The notes: a model not told the origin generated them from the letters alone. A stretch of DNA of 64,000 nt from Conchocele bisecta (GCA_029237695.1 CM055274.1:70236828-70300827), one strand, 5' to 3'; shown: positions 22,959-33,920, counted from the first letter of the stretch. Translations and numbers: made by a program.

Positions 22959-24836
22959 GTGCAGCAATGCTTTTATAAAGCCCCACCACTATTGTCATGT
23001 ATTTTACCTCAAGTGAATGATACTCTTCCATTCTTGGAGATGGCTATCTTTTGTTCTTCTGGTGGCAATGAACCTGCCATGATGCTCCGGTAACGAAAGA
23101 TAGATATAGGCGCGACTTCTTGGAAACTCCACGGATTCTAACTTGCGCGTGTTGTTGTTATTGTTGTATGACTGATTTTCAGCCGCTTATTTTCGTCTGA
23201 ATACCTCTACAGCAACAAAGACTGCGATAGCATTGTTTCCACACATACCCAGTTGACTTATACCTTGTCTAAAATACCCAAGAAACAACGGGGTTTGCGA
23301 TGTACAAACGACCAGCATTTGGTTTCTGCTCTATTTGTTTTTCATGCGCTTATTTTTCATTCATGCTGACAAAGAGTCTGCCGGGTAGCCGCGGCATGTT
23401 TTTCATGTGTAGGAAAACCTGCGTGCCCGGAAAAGACAAGACCGTACGGTCATCAATCAGTACAAGTACCGAGACACTGGTCCAGCTGACCGGGCATCCA
23501 ATACCCACAACAGACAATCGGGGCACCGAATCATCTTACTCAATCTCTGCAATATATAGTTTACATCAATTTTCTTGGGTGAATGTAACATTGTCGTCTA
23601 CACGAATACCGTCATTTTTAACATAAGTAGCTTTTTGACACATCAAGGGGGCATGCATCCAGGAACCAAATATATTCATGTCTACCATATTCCAAAGGAT
23701 CATGCCTATTCCATTATAAAGTTGACTACATACACAAGTTTGGTCGTAAAAAATAGACACTTTGACTTCCGCCCGTGCCTCCGTCTGAAACAGTATCTGT
23801 TCTGCAGTTTTAATTAAGTGTGTCTTGAAAATAATGCATCTTTTTCACCATCCATTTTTCATTTTGTATTCTAGATAGGCGGATTCATGGTAATGTCAAG
23901 GTAAACTAACTTTCATATGTACATTTATGATTAAAGCTTTTAAAACGCCTTTAAAAGTGGATTTAAGGTTGTTCAACGCTTACATTTCCGAAAAAGTAAC
24001 ATATGTTGATGTAACCAACCCAAACACAAACATTGAATGCGATGAGCTACACATAGTCAGCAGAAAAGGAATATGAGAAAGTTGCAAATCATTTGGTTTG
24101 TTCAGTTCTTTACTGACGAAACAATTAGAATATCTGTATACATAACCAAGAAATTAAACATTTCGAAAATGCCTACATGCAATTTGCAAACTGCATTGTT
24201 GTGTTCTAGTTTATAGTACTTTGGAAATTATTACTTTATATGTTATACAATTTCTCCAGTTAAATTATTAAGTGAGACGGAGATTACGTGTACTTTGGCT
24301 ATTCAATTATCAAACTACATATTAATTACATCTAGCGTATTTTGTGGGAATTTGGGTCGTTCGGTAATTTTGTGAAAATATTGTCATAACAATTATTACA
24401 CATGTATTTTCTAAAGATATAATTGCTACATTATCAATAGCAAGTATGTCCCTTGCAACGATTATTCAGTAAAGCTAACTGCCATGAATAATGAAAACAA
24501 TCAACTACAACAAAGTCTGCTTTTTACTGATGTAACAGTGGAAATTGATATTTATTCACAAGAGCAAGGAAGCATGTTTCATCACATAGCGTTTTAGTAC
24601 ACCTACACACATTTTCCGGAAAATATTACATTCGGTATAACATGTGTTATGTTGCAGGAAATAATCTATATAAAATAGGGAGTTAACTCCACCATTAACT
24701 ATACGATAGTTTTTTGTTTTATGCATCCGAGAAACGGCTGGGTTGTGATGTACACTACAGTGACGTTTCATGAACATGCGCACGTATTCCTATCGAAATC
24801 ACAGCCATAATCGTGTAGTCCAATATATGTATGAGA
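22959..24836. other. Foldback loop, distal part, unassigned
   Basis: No family from this window recurs here. A 108-codon frame at 23300-23626 has no recognisable domain or motif, and I do not call it a gene. Composition is somewhat less AT-rich near 23380-23530. If the foldback element encodes anything, this is the stretch to test. Confidence 0.4.
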
Positions 24837-27800
24837 AGATCTGGCCTGATATTCGAAACACACCTGCTGGAGCTTCTAAGCATGTCAAATCTACTTGAAT
24901 GTCAACCTCCATATTTAAAACACAACAGCTCGAAATGCAAATGCATATCTACAATTTTCTCGAATATCGATATCAGAGCTGGCTCGTAAACCAAAACACA
25001 CAAGCTCGAAATGCAAATGCACATATCATTTCAGCTCGAAAATCGATGTCAGAGGTGGCTTCATATTAAAAGCAAAAGCAGACAGAAATGCAAATACATT
25101 ATATACAATTTTGATGTCACGTCTGGCTCCATATTCAAAACACCATAGCTCGAAATTCGCATTGCATTTGCAGTCTTGTACAACCCAGCTCCAAATTTAA
25201 ATACACATCTCCAATCAGCTCGAATATAGATGTACGAGCTGGAAACATATTGAAATATAGACAGCTCGAAATTCAAATACATATATATCTACAATATCGA
25301 TCACAGAGCTGGCTCGATATTCAAATATCCATAGTTCGAAGCTTGAAATTCAAATACATATCTACAATATCGATCTCAGAGCTTGCTCGATATTCCAAAC
25401 AACCGTGCTCGAAATTACATATTCATAGCTCGAAATTCTAATACATATCTACAATATCGAGCTCAGAGCTAGCTCGATATTCAAAACAACCGAGCTCAAA
25501 ATTCAAATACACATCTACAATCTGCTCGAATATCGATCTCAGAGCTTGCTCGATATTCCAAACAACCCGGCTCGAAATTCCATATTCATAGCTCGAAATT
25601 CAAATACATATCTACAATATTTAGCTCAGAGCTAGCTCGATATTAAAAACAACCGAGCTCAAAATTCAAATACACATCCACAATCTGCCAGAATATCAAT
25701 GTCAGAGCTGGCTCGATATTCAAAACATCCTAGATTGAAATTCAAATACACATCTCCAATCTGCTCGAATACCGATCTTAGAACTGGCTCGATATTCAAA
25801 ACATTCCAGCTCGAATATCGATCTCAGAGCTGGCTCGATATTCAAATATCCATAGCTCGAAATTCAAATACATATCTACAATATCGATCTCAGAGCTGGC
25901 TCGATATTCAAATATCCATAGCGCGAAATTCAAATACATATCTCAATATCGATCTCAGAGCTGGCTCGATATTCAAAACAACCCAGCTCGAAATAAAAAT
26001 ACACATCTCCAATCTGCGCGAATATCGATCTCAGAGCTGGCTCGATATTCAAAACATCCCAGCTCGAAATTCAAATGCACATCTCAATCTGCGCGAATAT
26101 CAATCTCAGAGCTGGATCGATATTCAAAACAACCCAGCTCGAAACTCAACTAGACATCTCCAATCTGCGCGAATATCGAACTCAGAGCAGGCTCGATATT
26201 CAAAACATCCCAACTCGAAATTCAAATGCACATCTCAATCTGCGCGAAAATCGATCTCAGAGCTGGCTCGATATTCAAAACAACCCAGCTCGAAATTCAA
26301 ATACACATCTCAATCTGCGCGAATATCGATCTCAGAGCTGGCTCGATATTCAAAACAACCCAGCTCGAAATTCAAATGCACATCTCAATCTGCGCGAATA
26401 TAGATCTCAGAGCTGGCTCGATATTCAAAACAACCCAGCTCGAAATTCAAATGCACATCTCAATCTTCGCGAATATCGATCTCAGAGCTGGTTCGATATT
26501 CAAAAGAACCCAGCTCGAAATTCAAATACGTATGTCCAACCTGCTCGAATATCGAACTCAGAGCTGGCTCGATATTCAAAACACCCAGCTCGAAATTCGC
26601 ATTGCATTTACCATCTTGTAGTCGAATATCGATCTCAGAGCTGGCTCGATATTCAAAACACCCCAGCTCGAAATTCAAATGCACATCTCAATCTACGCGA
26701 ATATCGATCTCAGAGCTGGCTCGATATTCAAAAGAACCCAGCTCGAAATTCAAATACGTATGTCCAACCTGCTCGAACATCGATCTCAGAGCTGGCTCGA
26801 TATTCAAAACACCCCAGCTCGAAATTCAAATGCACATCTCAATCTTCGCGAATATCGATCTCAGAGCTGGCTCGATATTCAAAAGAACCCAGCTCGAAAT
26901 TCAAATACGTATGTCCAACCTGCTCGAATATCGATCTCAGAGCTGGCTCGATATTCAAAACACCCAGCTCGAAATTCGCATTGCATTTACCATCTTGTAG
27001 TCGAATATCGATCTCAGAGCTGGCTCGATATTCAAAACAACCCAGCTCGAAATTCAAATGCACATCTCAATTTGCGCGAATATCGATCTCGCAGCTGGCT
27101 CGATATTCAAAACAACCCAGCTCGAAATTCAAATGCACATCTCAATCTTCGCGAATATCGATCTCAGAGCTGGCTCGATATTCAAAACACCCCAGCTCGA
27201 AATTCAAATGCACATCTCAATCTGCGCGAATATCGATCTCAGAGCTGGCTCGATATTCAAAAGAACCCAGCTCGAAATTCAAATACGTACGTCCAACCTG
27301 CTCGAATATCGATCTCAGAGCTGGCTCGATATTCAAAACACCCAGCTCGAAATTCGCATTGCATTTACCATCTTGTAGTCGAATATCGATCTCAGAGCTG
27401 GCTCGATATTCAAAACAACCCAACTCGAAATTCAAATGCACATCTCAATCTTCGCGAATATCGATCTCAGAGCTGGCTCGATATTCAAAACACCCCAGCT
27501 CGAAATTCAAATGCACATCTCAATCTTCGCGAATATCGATCTCAGAGCTGGCTCGATATTCAAAAGAACCCAGCTCGAAATTCAAATGCACATCTCAATC
27601 TTCGCGAATATCGATCTCAGAGCTGGCTCGATATTCAAAACACCCCAGCTCGAAATTCAAATGCACATCTCAATCTTCGCGAATATCGATCTCAGAGCTG
27701 CTCGATATTCAAAAGAACCCAGCTGGAAATTCAATACGTATGTCCAACCTGCTCGAATATCGATCTCAGAGCTGGCTCGATATTCAAAACACCAGCTCGA

Positions 27801-28930
27801 AATTCGCATTGCATTTACCATCTTGTAGTCGAATATCGATCTCAGAGCTGGCTCGATATCAAAACAACCCAGCTCGAAATTCAAATGCACATCTCAATTT
27901 GCGCGAATATCGATCTCACAGCTGGCTCGATATTCAAAACAACCCAGCTCGAAATTCAAATGCACATCTCAATCTTCGCGAATATCGATCTCAGAGCTGG
28001 CTCGATATTCAAAACACCCCAGCTCGAAATTCAAATGCACATCTCAATCTGCGCGAATTTCGATCTCAGAGCTGGCTCGATATTCAAAAGAACCCAGCTC
28101 GAAATTCAAATACGTATGTCCAACCTGCTCGAATATCGATCTCAGAGCTGGCTCGATATTCAAAACACCCAGCTCGAAATTCGCATCGCATTTACCATCT
28201 TGTAGTCGAATATCGATCTCAGAGCTGGCTCGATATTCAAAACAACCAAGCTCGAAATTCAAATGCACATCAATCAATTTGCGCGAATATCGATCTCACA
28301 GCTGGCTCGATATTCAAAACAACCAGCTCGAAATTCAAATGCACATCTCAATCTTCGCGAATATCGATCTCAGAGCTGGCTCGATATTCAAAACACCCCA
28401 GCTCGAAATTCAAATGCACATCTCAATCTGCGCGAATTTCGATCTCAGTGCTGGCTCGATATTCAAAAGAACCCAGCTCGAAATTCAAATACGTATGTCC
28501 AACCTGCTCGAATATCGATCTCAGAGCTGGCTCGATATTCAAAACACCCAGCTCGAAATTCGCATTGCATTTACCATCTTGTAGTCGAATATCGATCTCA
28601 GAGCTGGCTCGATATTCAAAACAACCCAGCTCGAAATTCAAATGCACATCTCAATTTGCGCGAATATCGATCTCACAGCTGGCTCGATATTCAAAACAAC
28701 CCAGCTCGAAATTCAAATGCACATCTCAATCTTCGCGAATATCGATCTCAGAGCTGGCTCGATATTCAAAACACCCCAGCTCGAAATTCAAATGCACATC
28801 TCAATCTGCGCGAATTTCGATCTCAGAGCTGGCTCGATATTCAAAAGAACCCAGCTCGAAATTCAAATACGTATGTCCAACCTGCTCGAATATCGATCTC
28901 ACAGCTGGCTCGATATTCAAAACACCCAGC
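24837..28930 (-). repeat. Right satellite arm, inverted 75-76 bp monomers
   Basis: About 54 monomers, the reverse complement of the left-arm unit. Units nearest the loop (24837 to about 25950) are strongly diverged and some shortened; those from about 26 kb outward are nearly identical apart from linker type. The CTTGTAGTC linker occurs at 26615, 26994, 27372, 27822, 28199 and 28578, giving steps of 379, 378, 450, 377 and 379 bp: a five-monomer higher-order unit with one six-monomer instance. A 981-codon frame (26075-29020) runs through it only because the unit lacks plus-strand stops. Confidence 0.95.
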
Positions 28931-29065
28931 TCGAAATCAGTTCCGGTGAATATCGACCTCGCAGCTTTGGATTCAACTCGAAATTCAACTCGATATTCAA
29001 CTCGAAATTCAAACCGGTGAATATCGAATTTCGATGTTCGATGTCAGAGCCAACTTCACACACCC
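28931..29065 (-). repeat. Terminal cap of right foldback arm
   Basis: Inverted counterpart of 12039-12170, ending CCAACTTCACACACCC. It has an extra 7 bases (GATATTC in the cap's own orientation) and a few substitutions relative to the left cap. Confidence 0.85.
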
Positions 29066-29122
29066 GTGTGAATAATACTATGTGGTGTATACTATATGAA
29101 TAAATCAATATTAATATAGTAT

Positions 29123-29451
29123 CAGGCGCGGATACAGAAATACTTGCAGGGGGGGGGGGGGTCTGTAATTACAATTCGGCATAGCCGACCTCCGCGAGCG
29201 CGAAATCGTAGTAAGTAGTAAAGTAGGGGGGTGTGGGGGTCGTCCCCCAGGAAATTTTTAGATGCCAGATCGCCGCAGATGCGATTTCCTGACACCTATG
29301 CCACGAAAAAAGTCATCCAACTATTCGAGTATTGTAGATTTTCGTCTTCTTTTCTTTTTTTTTTGCCTGGAGCAGGGGTTTGGGGGGGGGGGGTGGGATC
29401 CGGACCCCCTGGACCCCCTGGACCCCCTGAACCCCTCTGTATCTGCGTCTG
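29123..29451. mobile_element. 329-bp TIR element with 5-bp target repeat
   Basis: Ends CAGGCGCGGATACAGAA and TCTGTATCTGCGTCTG are imperfect complements; both are followed inward by G- or C-rich tracts (12 G at about 29150, another run near 29382). The right end holds GGACCCCCT three to four times. AGTAT is directly repeated outside (29118-29122 and 29452-29456). It lies 49 bp outside the foldback element's right flank repeat. No gene. Confidence 0.65.
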
Positions 29452-29794
29452 AGTATTACTACATGTACAGTAATAGGATTTGTCATTTTTCCGCGTATCA
29501 ATAAAACAGAACAATTCATTCAATATGAAACACGGCGACAGCTGGTTTTGCTTAGATGTTATTTTGCTTAGATGTTAGTAAAACTTTAAATAGAATATAT
29601 GGCGATACATCTTGCGAAGGGAAATAACTCAATGTGACTGCATGACAAAACGCCCATGTTACACAGCGGACCCATTCCGTTTTAGTCAAAGCGGCACCCA
29701 TGTTGCTAGAAACGGACGCCGTCTATCCAGCTGCTCATTGGAACCACGAACACTAACACGAGTGGTCTGGAGTAAATATGACAGTATACAGTTA

Positions 29795-30165
29795 TTTGAT
29801 GGTCATTCGGGGAACAGTCAAACATATTTCCTCGCGGTGCTGCGGACGACCCGGGGAAATACGAGGGCAATAGTACATACGGTAGTCCACAGCACCGAGG
29901 GGAATTCTCCGAATTCTCCGAATAACTGTTCTATTATTCAACTTGTAATATACTGTATGTGATACAATGAACGTGAGTTTGTGGTGGGGCGCATCCACTG
30001 GCCGATACAAATTGCATAGAATTTTATGACGTAATCGTCGACAACACGTCATGACGTCATGAATTTTAGGGGCGGAAATAGTTTTCACTATTCCACAGAC
30101 ACGGTAAAAATATTGCATATACACGTGAAACTATTTCCCAAACCCGGCAACATCCTGAACAATAG
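29795..30165. repeat. Dispersed repeat, partly inverted on itself
   Basis: 29795-29856 (minus) and 29883-30165 (plus) both align with 9936-10165. The shared words are CGGGGAACAGTC (as its complement), CCACAGCACCGAGGGG and GATACAATGAACGTGAG. It may be a foldback version of the 9.9-kb repeat. Confidence 0.6.
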
Positions 30166-30179
30166 TCAAAACGATGATA

Positions 30180-30386
30180 CGGAGCCCCACGGGAACGAAT
30201 TTTTATTTCGTGGGAACGAATAGTTAAATTGAAGGAACGAATTGTTAAATTGAGGCAATGCATTGTTAATTTGTGGAAACAAATTGTTAATTCGTGGAAA
30301 CGAATTGTTAAATTGAGGAAACGATGGTTATTTCGTGGGAACGAATTAATAAAAGAAAATAATTCTACGTCCACTGCGGGGTCCCG
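30180..30386. mobile_element. Family M: TIR element with 22-bp minisatellite core, short copy
   Basis: Flanked by TA on each side. The ends read CGGAGCCCC and, in complement, CGGGACCCCGCAGTGGACGT. The core is about eight units of roughly 22 bp built on GAACGAATTGTTAAATTGAG, with alternating TTCGTGG and ATTGAGG forms. The second copy is at 45679-46223. Confidence 0.82.
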
Positions 30387-30954
30387 TATATATCAGCTTA
30401 TTAAGAGTTGGGTAGTACTTATAAAGATGGTACGAATAACATCAGTGTTTAGAAAATGAAACATTATCTCATACAGGTGCGTGTGTATTTATTTCCCGTT
30501 GGCTAACTCAGAAATGCCTCATTTGCTACAGGGAAACAAAATACACAGGATTGGGTTACATTCAATAGTTTCTAAAGATAATGGGTATGCAACCCGAGCT
30601 TCCCTTTCTTCCACTGGCGCCTTGAACTATCAGCGTGGCTGCACCACACAGAAACCACATTATGTCAAAGCACAGGCGGATTGGAGACAAACGTGCAGCG
30701 TACCGTGATGTAATAACATGTCTCGTGACAATTATTCGCCGTTATTGATTGTATTTCTCCAGTTTAATCACGCCAGATTGCCGCCATAGCTAAGCCGTAG
30801 TGCCGGGAATCTTGCACGAACTAGGTCAGTTCTAGGAGATTGTGTTTTACAATTCGCGCGAGGCAATATAACAAATAATCAATGGTTACTTATAAAAAAA
30901 ACAGCTTCGCGACAGCATTCGTGCACTTATCGTGCACGATTGCTGGCGCGAAGG

Positions 30955-31260
30955 CGGTTTTATATTGAACAACTATAAACCCGTATTCGAGAACTATATT
31001 TACTTGCACATTAACGTACGCGGTGGTTATATATACGCGATGTTGAATTTTTATAAACCCGTATTCCAGAACTACTTGCTCATTTCTATATACGCGATGT
31101 TTATATTTTATAAACCCGTTTTATATTTTATAAACCCGTATTATAGGACTACTTGCACATTTCCGTAGGCGTTGGTTATATTTTATAAACCCATATTCTT
31201 GGACTATTTGTTCATTTTTCATGCGCGTTGTTTGTATTATATAAACGAACATGAATAACA
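30955..31260 (+). repeat. About 75-bp diverged tandem repeat
   Basis: Units share TATAAACCCGTATTC, GACTACTTGCACATTTC and an ACGCG plus GGTTATAT segment. The series continues after an interruption at about 31500-31625, so the dispersed family K sequence between appears to have inserted into the array. Confidence 0.7.
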
Positions 31261-31275
31261 CAGTGCAATACAAAT

Positions 31276-31499
31276 CATAATACACTAATGTAATAAATAT
31301 GCAAATGAGGCCACTACAAAAAACATGTTAGGTGGTCATTATAACGTCAACGTAGTGTGCGGTGCTTTTGCAACAAATAGAATGCAACATTTGTGTTGAT
31401 TTAATATAAAATTTATTAAACTCGTTGACTGATTTCGTAAGAAACTCGGCATAGCCGTTTAATAAATAGTCTTATTAAGTCGTCACTCATGTACTATCC
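31276..31499 (+). repeat. Family K dispersed repeat, copy 1
   Basis: Begins near TGTAATAAATATGCAAATGA and includes AACATTTGTGTTGA, CTCGTTGACTGATTTC and CACTCATGTACTATCCTC. It aligns with 40843-41100 and 46325-46490, and with a 3-prime fragment at 42104-42178. The type is unknown: a TG start would suit a solo LTR, but no paired LTR or CA end is established. Confidence 0.65.
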
Positions 31500-31625
31500 T
31501 CTATATATTATAGAACCATTTGTTCATTTTCATGCGCGTTGTTCATGTTCTATAAACCAGTATTCTGGAAATACGTGTTCTTTTCCATTCGCGTTGTTTA
31601 TATTCAACGCATATATGTGCGGTTC
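31500..31625 (+). repeat. Continuation of 75-bp tandem repeat
   Basis: ATTTGTTCATTTTCATGCGC, TCTATAAACCAGTATTCTGG and ATTCGCGTTGTTTATATT match the unit of 30955-31260. Confidence 0.6.
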
Positions 31626-31855
31626 TGATGTAGTTAATAGCTTTGCTTGGTTCTGGAATTAGGTTTATTCCTCAGGCCACGCAAACCGCATGTTAACGCG
31701 GGCACCAATTGGATGTACAGATCGATAGAGCTGCTTTCAGAAAGCAGGTTAAATACCCTGGAATCAGAACGCTGTTGCAACAGCTTGCCCCGGCTTAATC
31801 TTTGTGGAACATTGCATATTTATAAGGTCGCCGATATCGATGACACTGCCTGACA

Positions 31856-32146
31856 AAAAGTGGAGCGCCGTGGCGTAATGGTTAGTGTGTCGGACTACTG
31901 ATCCAAGGGTCGTGGGTTCGAGCCTGACTAGCGGCGTGCGTTGTGTCCTTGAGCAAGACACTTTATCCACACTGCTCCAGTTCACCCAGCTGTAAATGGG
32001 TACCGATAATTCGTAGTTGCTCTGTAAATACGAATTACCGGCTTCTCTCAAAAATCTCTACCTCCGTTCTTTCTCCCATTCTTGGGAGACGGCATGCAAG
32101 GTTCTAGAGCCAGTGCCGCCGTTAAATATAAGCAAACAAACAAAAA
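31856..32146 (+). mobile_element. tRNA-derived SINE with exact 13-bp target repeat
   Basis: Flanked by ACACTGCCTGACA at 31843-31855 and 32147-32159, identical. The head has an A box (TGGCGTAATGGTTAGTG) and a B box (GGTTCGAGCCTGAC). The body carries TTGTGTCCTTGAGCAAGACA and CCAGCTGTAAATGGGTACC, a conserved central domain of the kind seen in several animal SINE superfamilies. The tail has CATGCAAGGTTCTAGAG, CAGTGCCGCCGTTAAAT and then an A-rich CAAACAAACAAA. It differs from the 11783-11985 SINE in head and length but shares the central word and the tail. Apparently full length; exact target repeats suggest recent insertion. Confidence 0.93.
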
Positions 32147-32159
32147 ACACTGCCTGACA

Positions 32160-32684
32160 CTGTTTACACGTTTCCCGGTGTGGGAGAAGAACAACAACTC
32201 GTTGCTATACAATAAACAAACTCCCCCGGAACCCGGTTGATAACAATCCGCAATGCGCGGCAATGAGCCGCAATGGGCTCGCTAATGTGATTTGGTGGCA
32301 GGAAAACAAAGCTGTTGTGACAGAATGGCCGAGAGAAAATATCTGATTCTCCATAAATATCAACCCGAGCATGTTGAAGCTGTATCCCCAATTGATTAGC
32401 GAATATCCACGGACTACATTGCGGACGAACAGGAAGCCATTGGCGGATGTGTATGCGTGGGTTTCCCTGGTAAATAGGTTTTGTCGAGTTAGTTGGTGAC
32501 GATGTGCATTCAATTTGATAAATTGGAAGCTAGTGCACAGACAAATATATGGTTATAGCCCAGCAGTTAAATCTTCCCTGTTACAGGGACACAATTTGCC
32601 ACTGATGTGTAATTCGTAAAACTTACCGGAAGAATTATATGGAACTAGACATGATGTTTGTAAAACATAGATTCATATGCCCCC
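32160..32684. other. No feature recognised
   Basis: No repeat or convincing frame. Continues the unique sequence that lies left of the SINE. Confidence 0.4.
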
Positions 32685-32840
32685 GTGGCATACCGGGCTC
32701 TAACTGGAGAAACTCTTACAAACATTTCGACTTTTCTACGTAAATGCTCACGGACGGACGTACGGAACCTCAAGAGCAACGCATTATGCCCCACTTGCTA
32801 TAGAATATAGGGGGCAGAGAAGTGCAACAAACTGTTAATT
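32685..32840 (-). repeat. Partial copy of the 19.4-20.1 kb dispersed repeat
   Basis: Minus-strand words GTTGCTCTTGAGGTTCCGTA, GTCCGTCCGTGAG and TATGCCACGGGGGCATATGA match GTTGCTGTTGAGGTTATGTC, GTCCGTCCGT and TATGCCATGGGGGCATATCC around 19405-20070. Confidence 0.65.
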
Positions 32841-32961
32841 TAAAACATAGATCGGTATAGCTAATAACATGCAACACCTGTCCCCATATGGATGTCAACT
32901 CGGCAGGTACATAGGACAAAAATAAAAAACAAAAACATAAATATACTGTACCGTATAAAGA

Positions 32962-33064
32962 ATATGTGGCTGTGACTGGAGAAATGGGGCTTATATTATA
33001 AGTTCAGCGACCAGTGCAGATTCAGATCAGCCTGTGCATCCGGATCTGTACTGTTCGCAATTCC
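32962..33064 (+). mobile_element. Family A, left half
   Basis: ATATGTGGCTGTGACTGGAG, GCGACCAGTGCAGATTCAGA and TCAGCCTGTGCATCCG match the left arm and core of 908-1156. The right arm is missing. Confidence 0.72.
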
Positions 33065-33156
33065 ATCAATGAACCACCCGTCAAGCAATTAGGCTATCAT
33101 TATTAGGCTACATGATTGTGATGTTTCATCAGGTTCTACGCTAGTCACACACAATA

Positions 33157-33488
33157 GTACCGATTCAAAGTACGTATTATGTTATAGTGTCCTTATTACG
33201 TAACGGATTTTGTTGAAATATGGCGCATCAAACGCGTCTTGTTCAGCTGCATTTGGTGGTCTCTGTATTTTCGCCCAAACTTCTGTCGTTTTTAGCGAAG
33301 AATCGATTCTTCGAAAAAACGACACAAGTCTGTGCCAAACCCGACAGACCACCAAATGTAGCTCACTAAGACGCGTTTGCTGCACCATATTTCATCAAAA
33401 TCCGTTGCATATTAAGGAAACTATCAAATAATAATTACGTTGGAGTGGGCGACGTTGTTGTTGTTGTAACCACGTGATCATGCACCTT
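33157..33488. mobile_element. Family D hairpin MITE, copy 2 (left end lost)
   Basis: Matches copies at 3723 and 38361 from GATTCAAAGTACGTATT onward. The central stem is shorter (GAAGAATCGATTCTTC). The right end, CCACGTGATCATGCACC, is intact. The left GATCACGTGG terminus is absent. Confidence 0.8.
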
Positions 33489-33599
33489 GGGTCAGTGCAT
33501 GAACTGTTTCGTCGATTTGTGGAAACACCCCTTTATATGTCGAGATCGACATTGTTGTCATGTGTGGCAATGACACAATGGCACAATGACATGTACATG

Positions 33600-33699
33600 C
33601 AGTGGGGTCAGCGTGTAAGTGCACACACGAACGAACACGACAGGTTGGTTCCAACCTGTCGTGTTCGTTCGTGTGTGCACTTACACGCTGACCCCACTG
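33600..33699. mobile_element. Family Q perfect 100-bp palindrome, copy 1
   Basis: Two 49-bp arms, exact complements, separated by TT (33649-33650). It begins CAGTGGGGTCAGCGTGTAAG. It is identical base for base to 51998-52097. The right flank is TA; the left flank is TG. The CAGT ends and TA target suggest mobilisation by a Tc1/mariner- or pogo-type transposase. Family P lies 49 bp downstream. Confidence 0.9.
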
Positions 33700-33748
33700 T
33701 AACCGTGTTGATTGCATAATCCGTATTTCATGCATGCCAATGTGTGTA

Positions 33749-33891
33749 CAGTGGAACCTCTCTAAACAGGACACCAAGAAAACACATGTGATCTTATTTT
33801 TGATGAGTTTCTTGGTCATTTATCTTGGGTGATAATGTCTGTTCGTGATCGCATAACACACAAATATGGCTCATAAAGAGAGGTTTCACTG
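33749..33891. mobile_element. Family P pogo-like MITE, simple form
   Basis: CAGTGGAACCTCTCTAAACA at the left, AGAGAGGTTTCACTG at the right, with TA on both sides. The interior holds AAACACATGTGATCTTA and GTTCGTGATCGCATAAC. This is the plain form, lacking the extra end hairpin of the other copies. Confidence 0.85.
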
Positions 33892-33920
33892 TACCAAGAT
33901 GTTAAAGCAAAAGCTATTGC

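Larger units (their letters stand above)
12030..29074. mobile_element. Giant 17-kb foldback-type element
   Basis: Two opposed tandem arrays (left 12171-18655, right 24837-28930) enclose a 6.2-kb loop. The outer ends are matching caps of about 130 bp (12039-12170 and 28931-29065, inverted), both starting GGGTGTGTGAAGTTGGC; they differ mainly by a 7-bp indel and a few substitutions. Flanks just outside are GCGTGAATA (12030-12038) and GTGTGAATA (29066-29074), 8 of 9 identical in direct orientation, as expected of a target-site duplication. Long inverted repeats built from short tandem units around a loop are the plan of foldback elements such as Drosophila FB and Galileo. No transposase is visible, and the superfamily is unassigned. 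Alternative: an inverted duplication of a satellite block. Confidence 0.72.

Noticed and set aside
23300..23626. 108-codon frame in the foldback loop as a transposase
   Set aside because: No catalytic motif or domain is recognisable, and the length is far too short. Left as unassigned.
26075..29020. 981-codon open reading frame, and similar long frames at 13524-15185, 16480-17376 and 26679-28205
   Set aside because: They run entirely through the tandem monomer, switch phase with 75/76-bp units, recur in all three frames and have no domain. Repeat-derived, not genes.
29231..29523. Proline- or glycine-rich frames near the G-tracts
   Set aside because: Produced by GGACCCCCT repeats and G-runs in the 329-bp element.
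30481..30708. 75-codon frame MCIYFPLANSEMP
   Set aside because: No recognisable family, no splice signals that fit, and ordinary length for chance.
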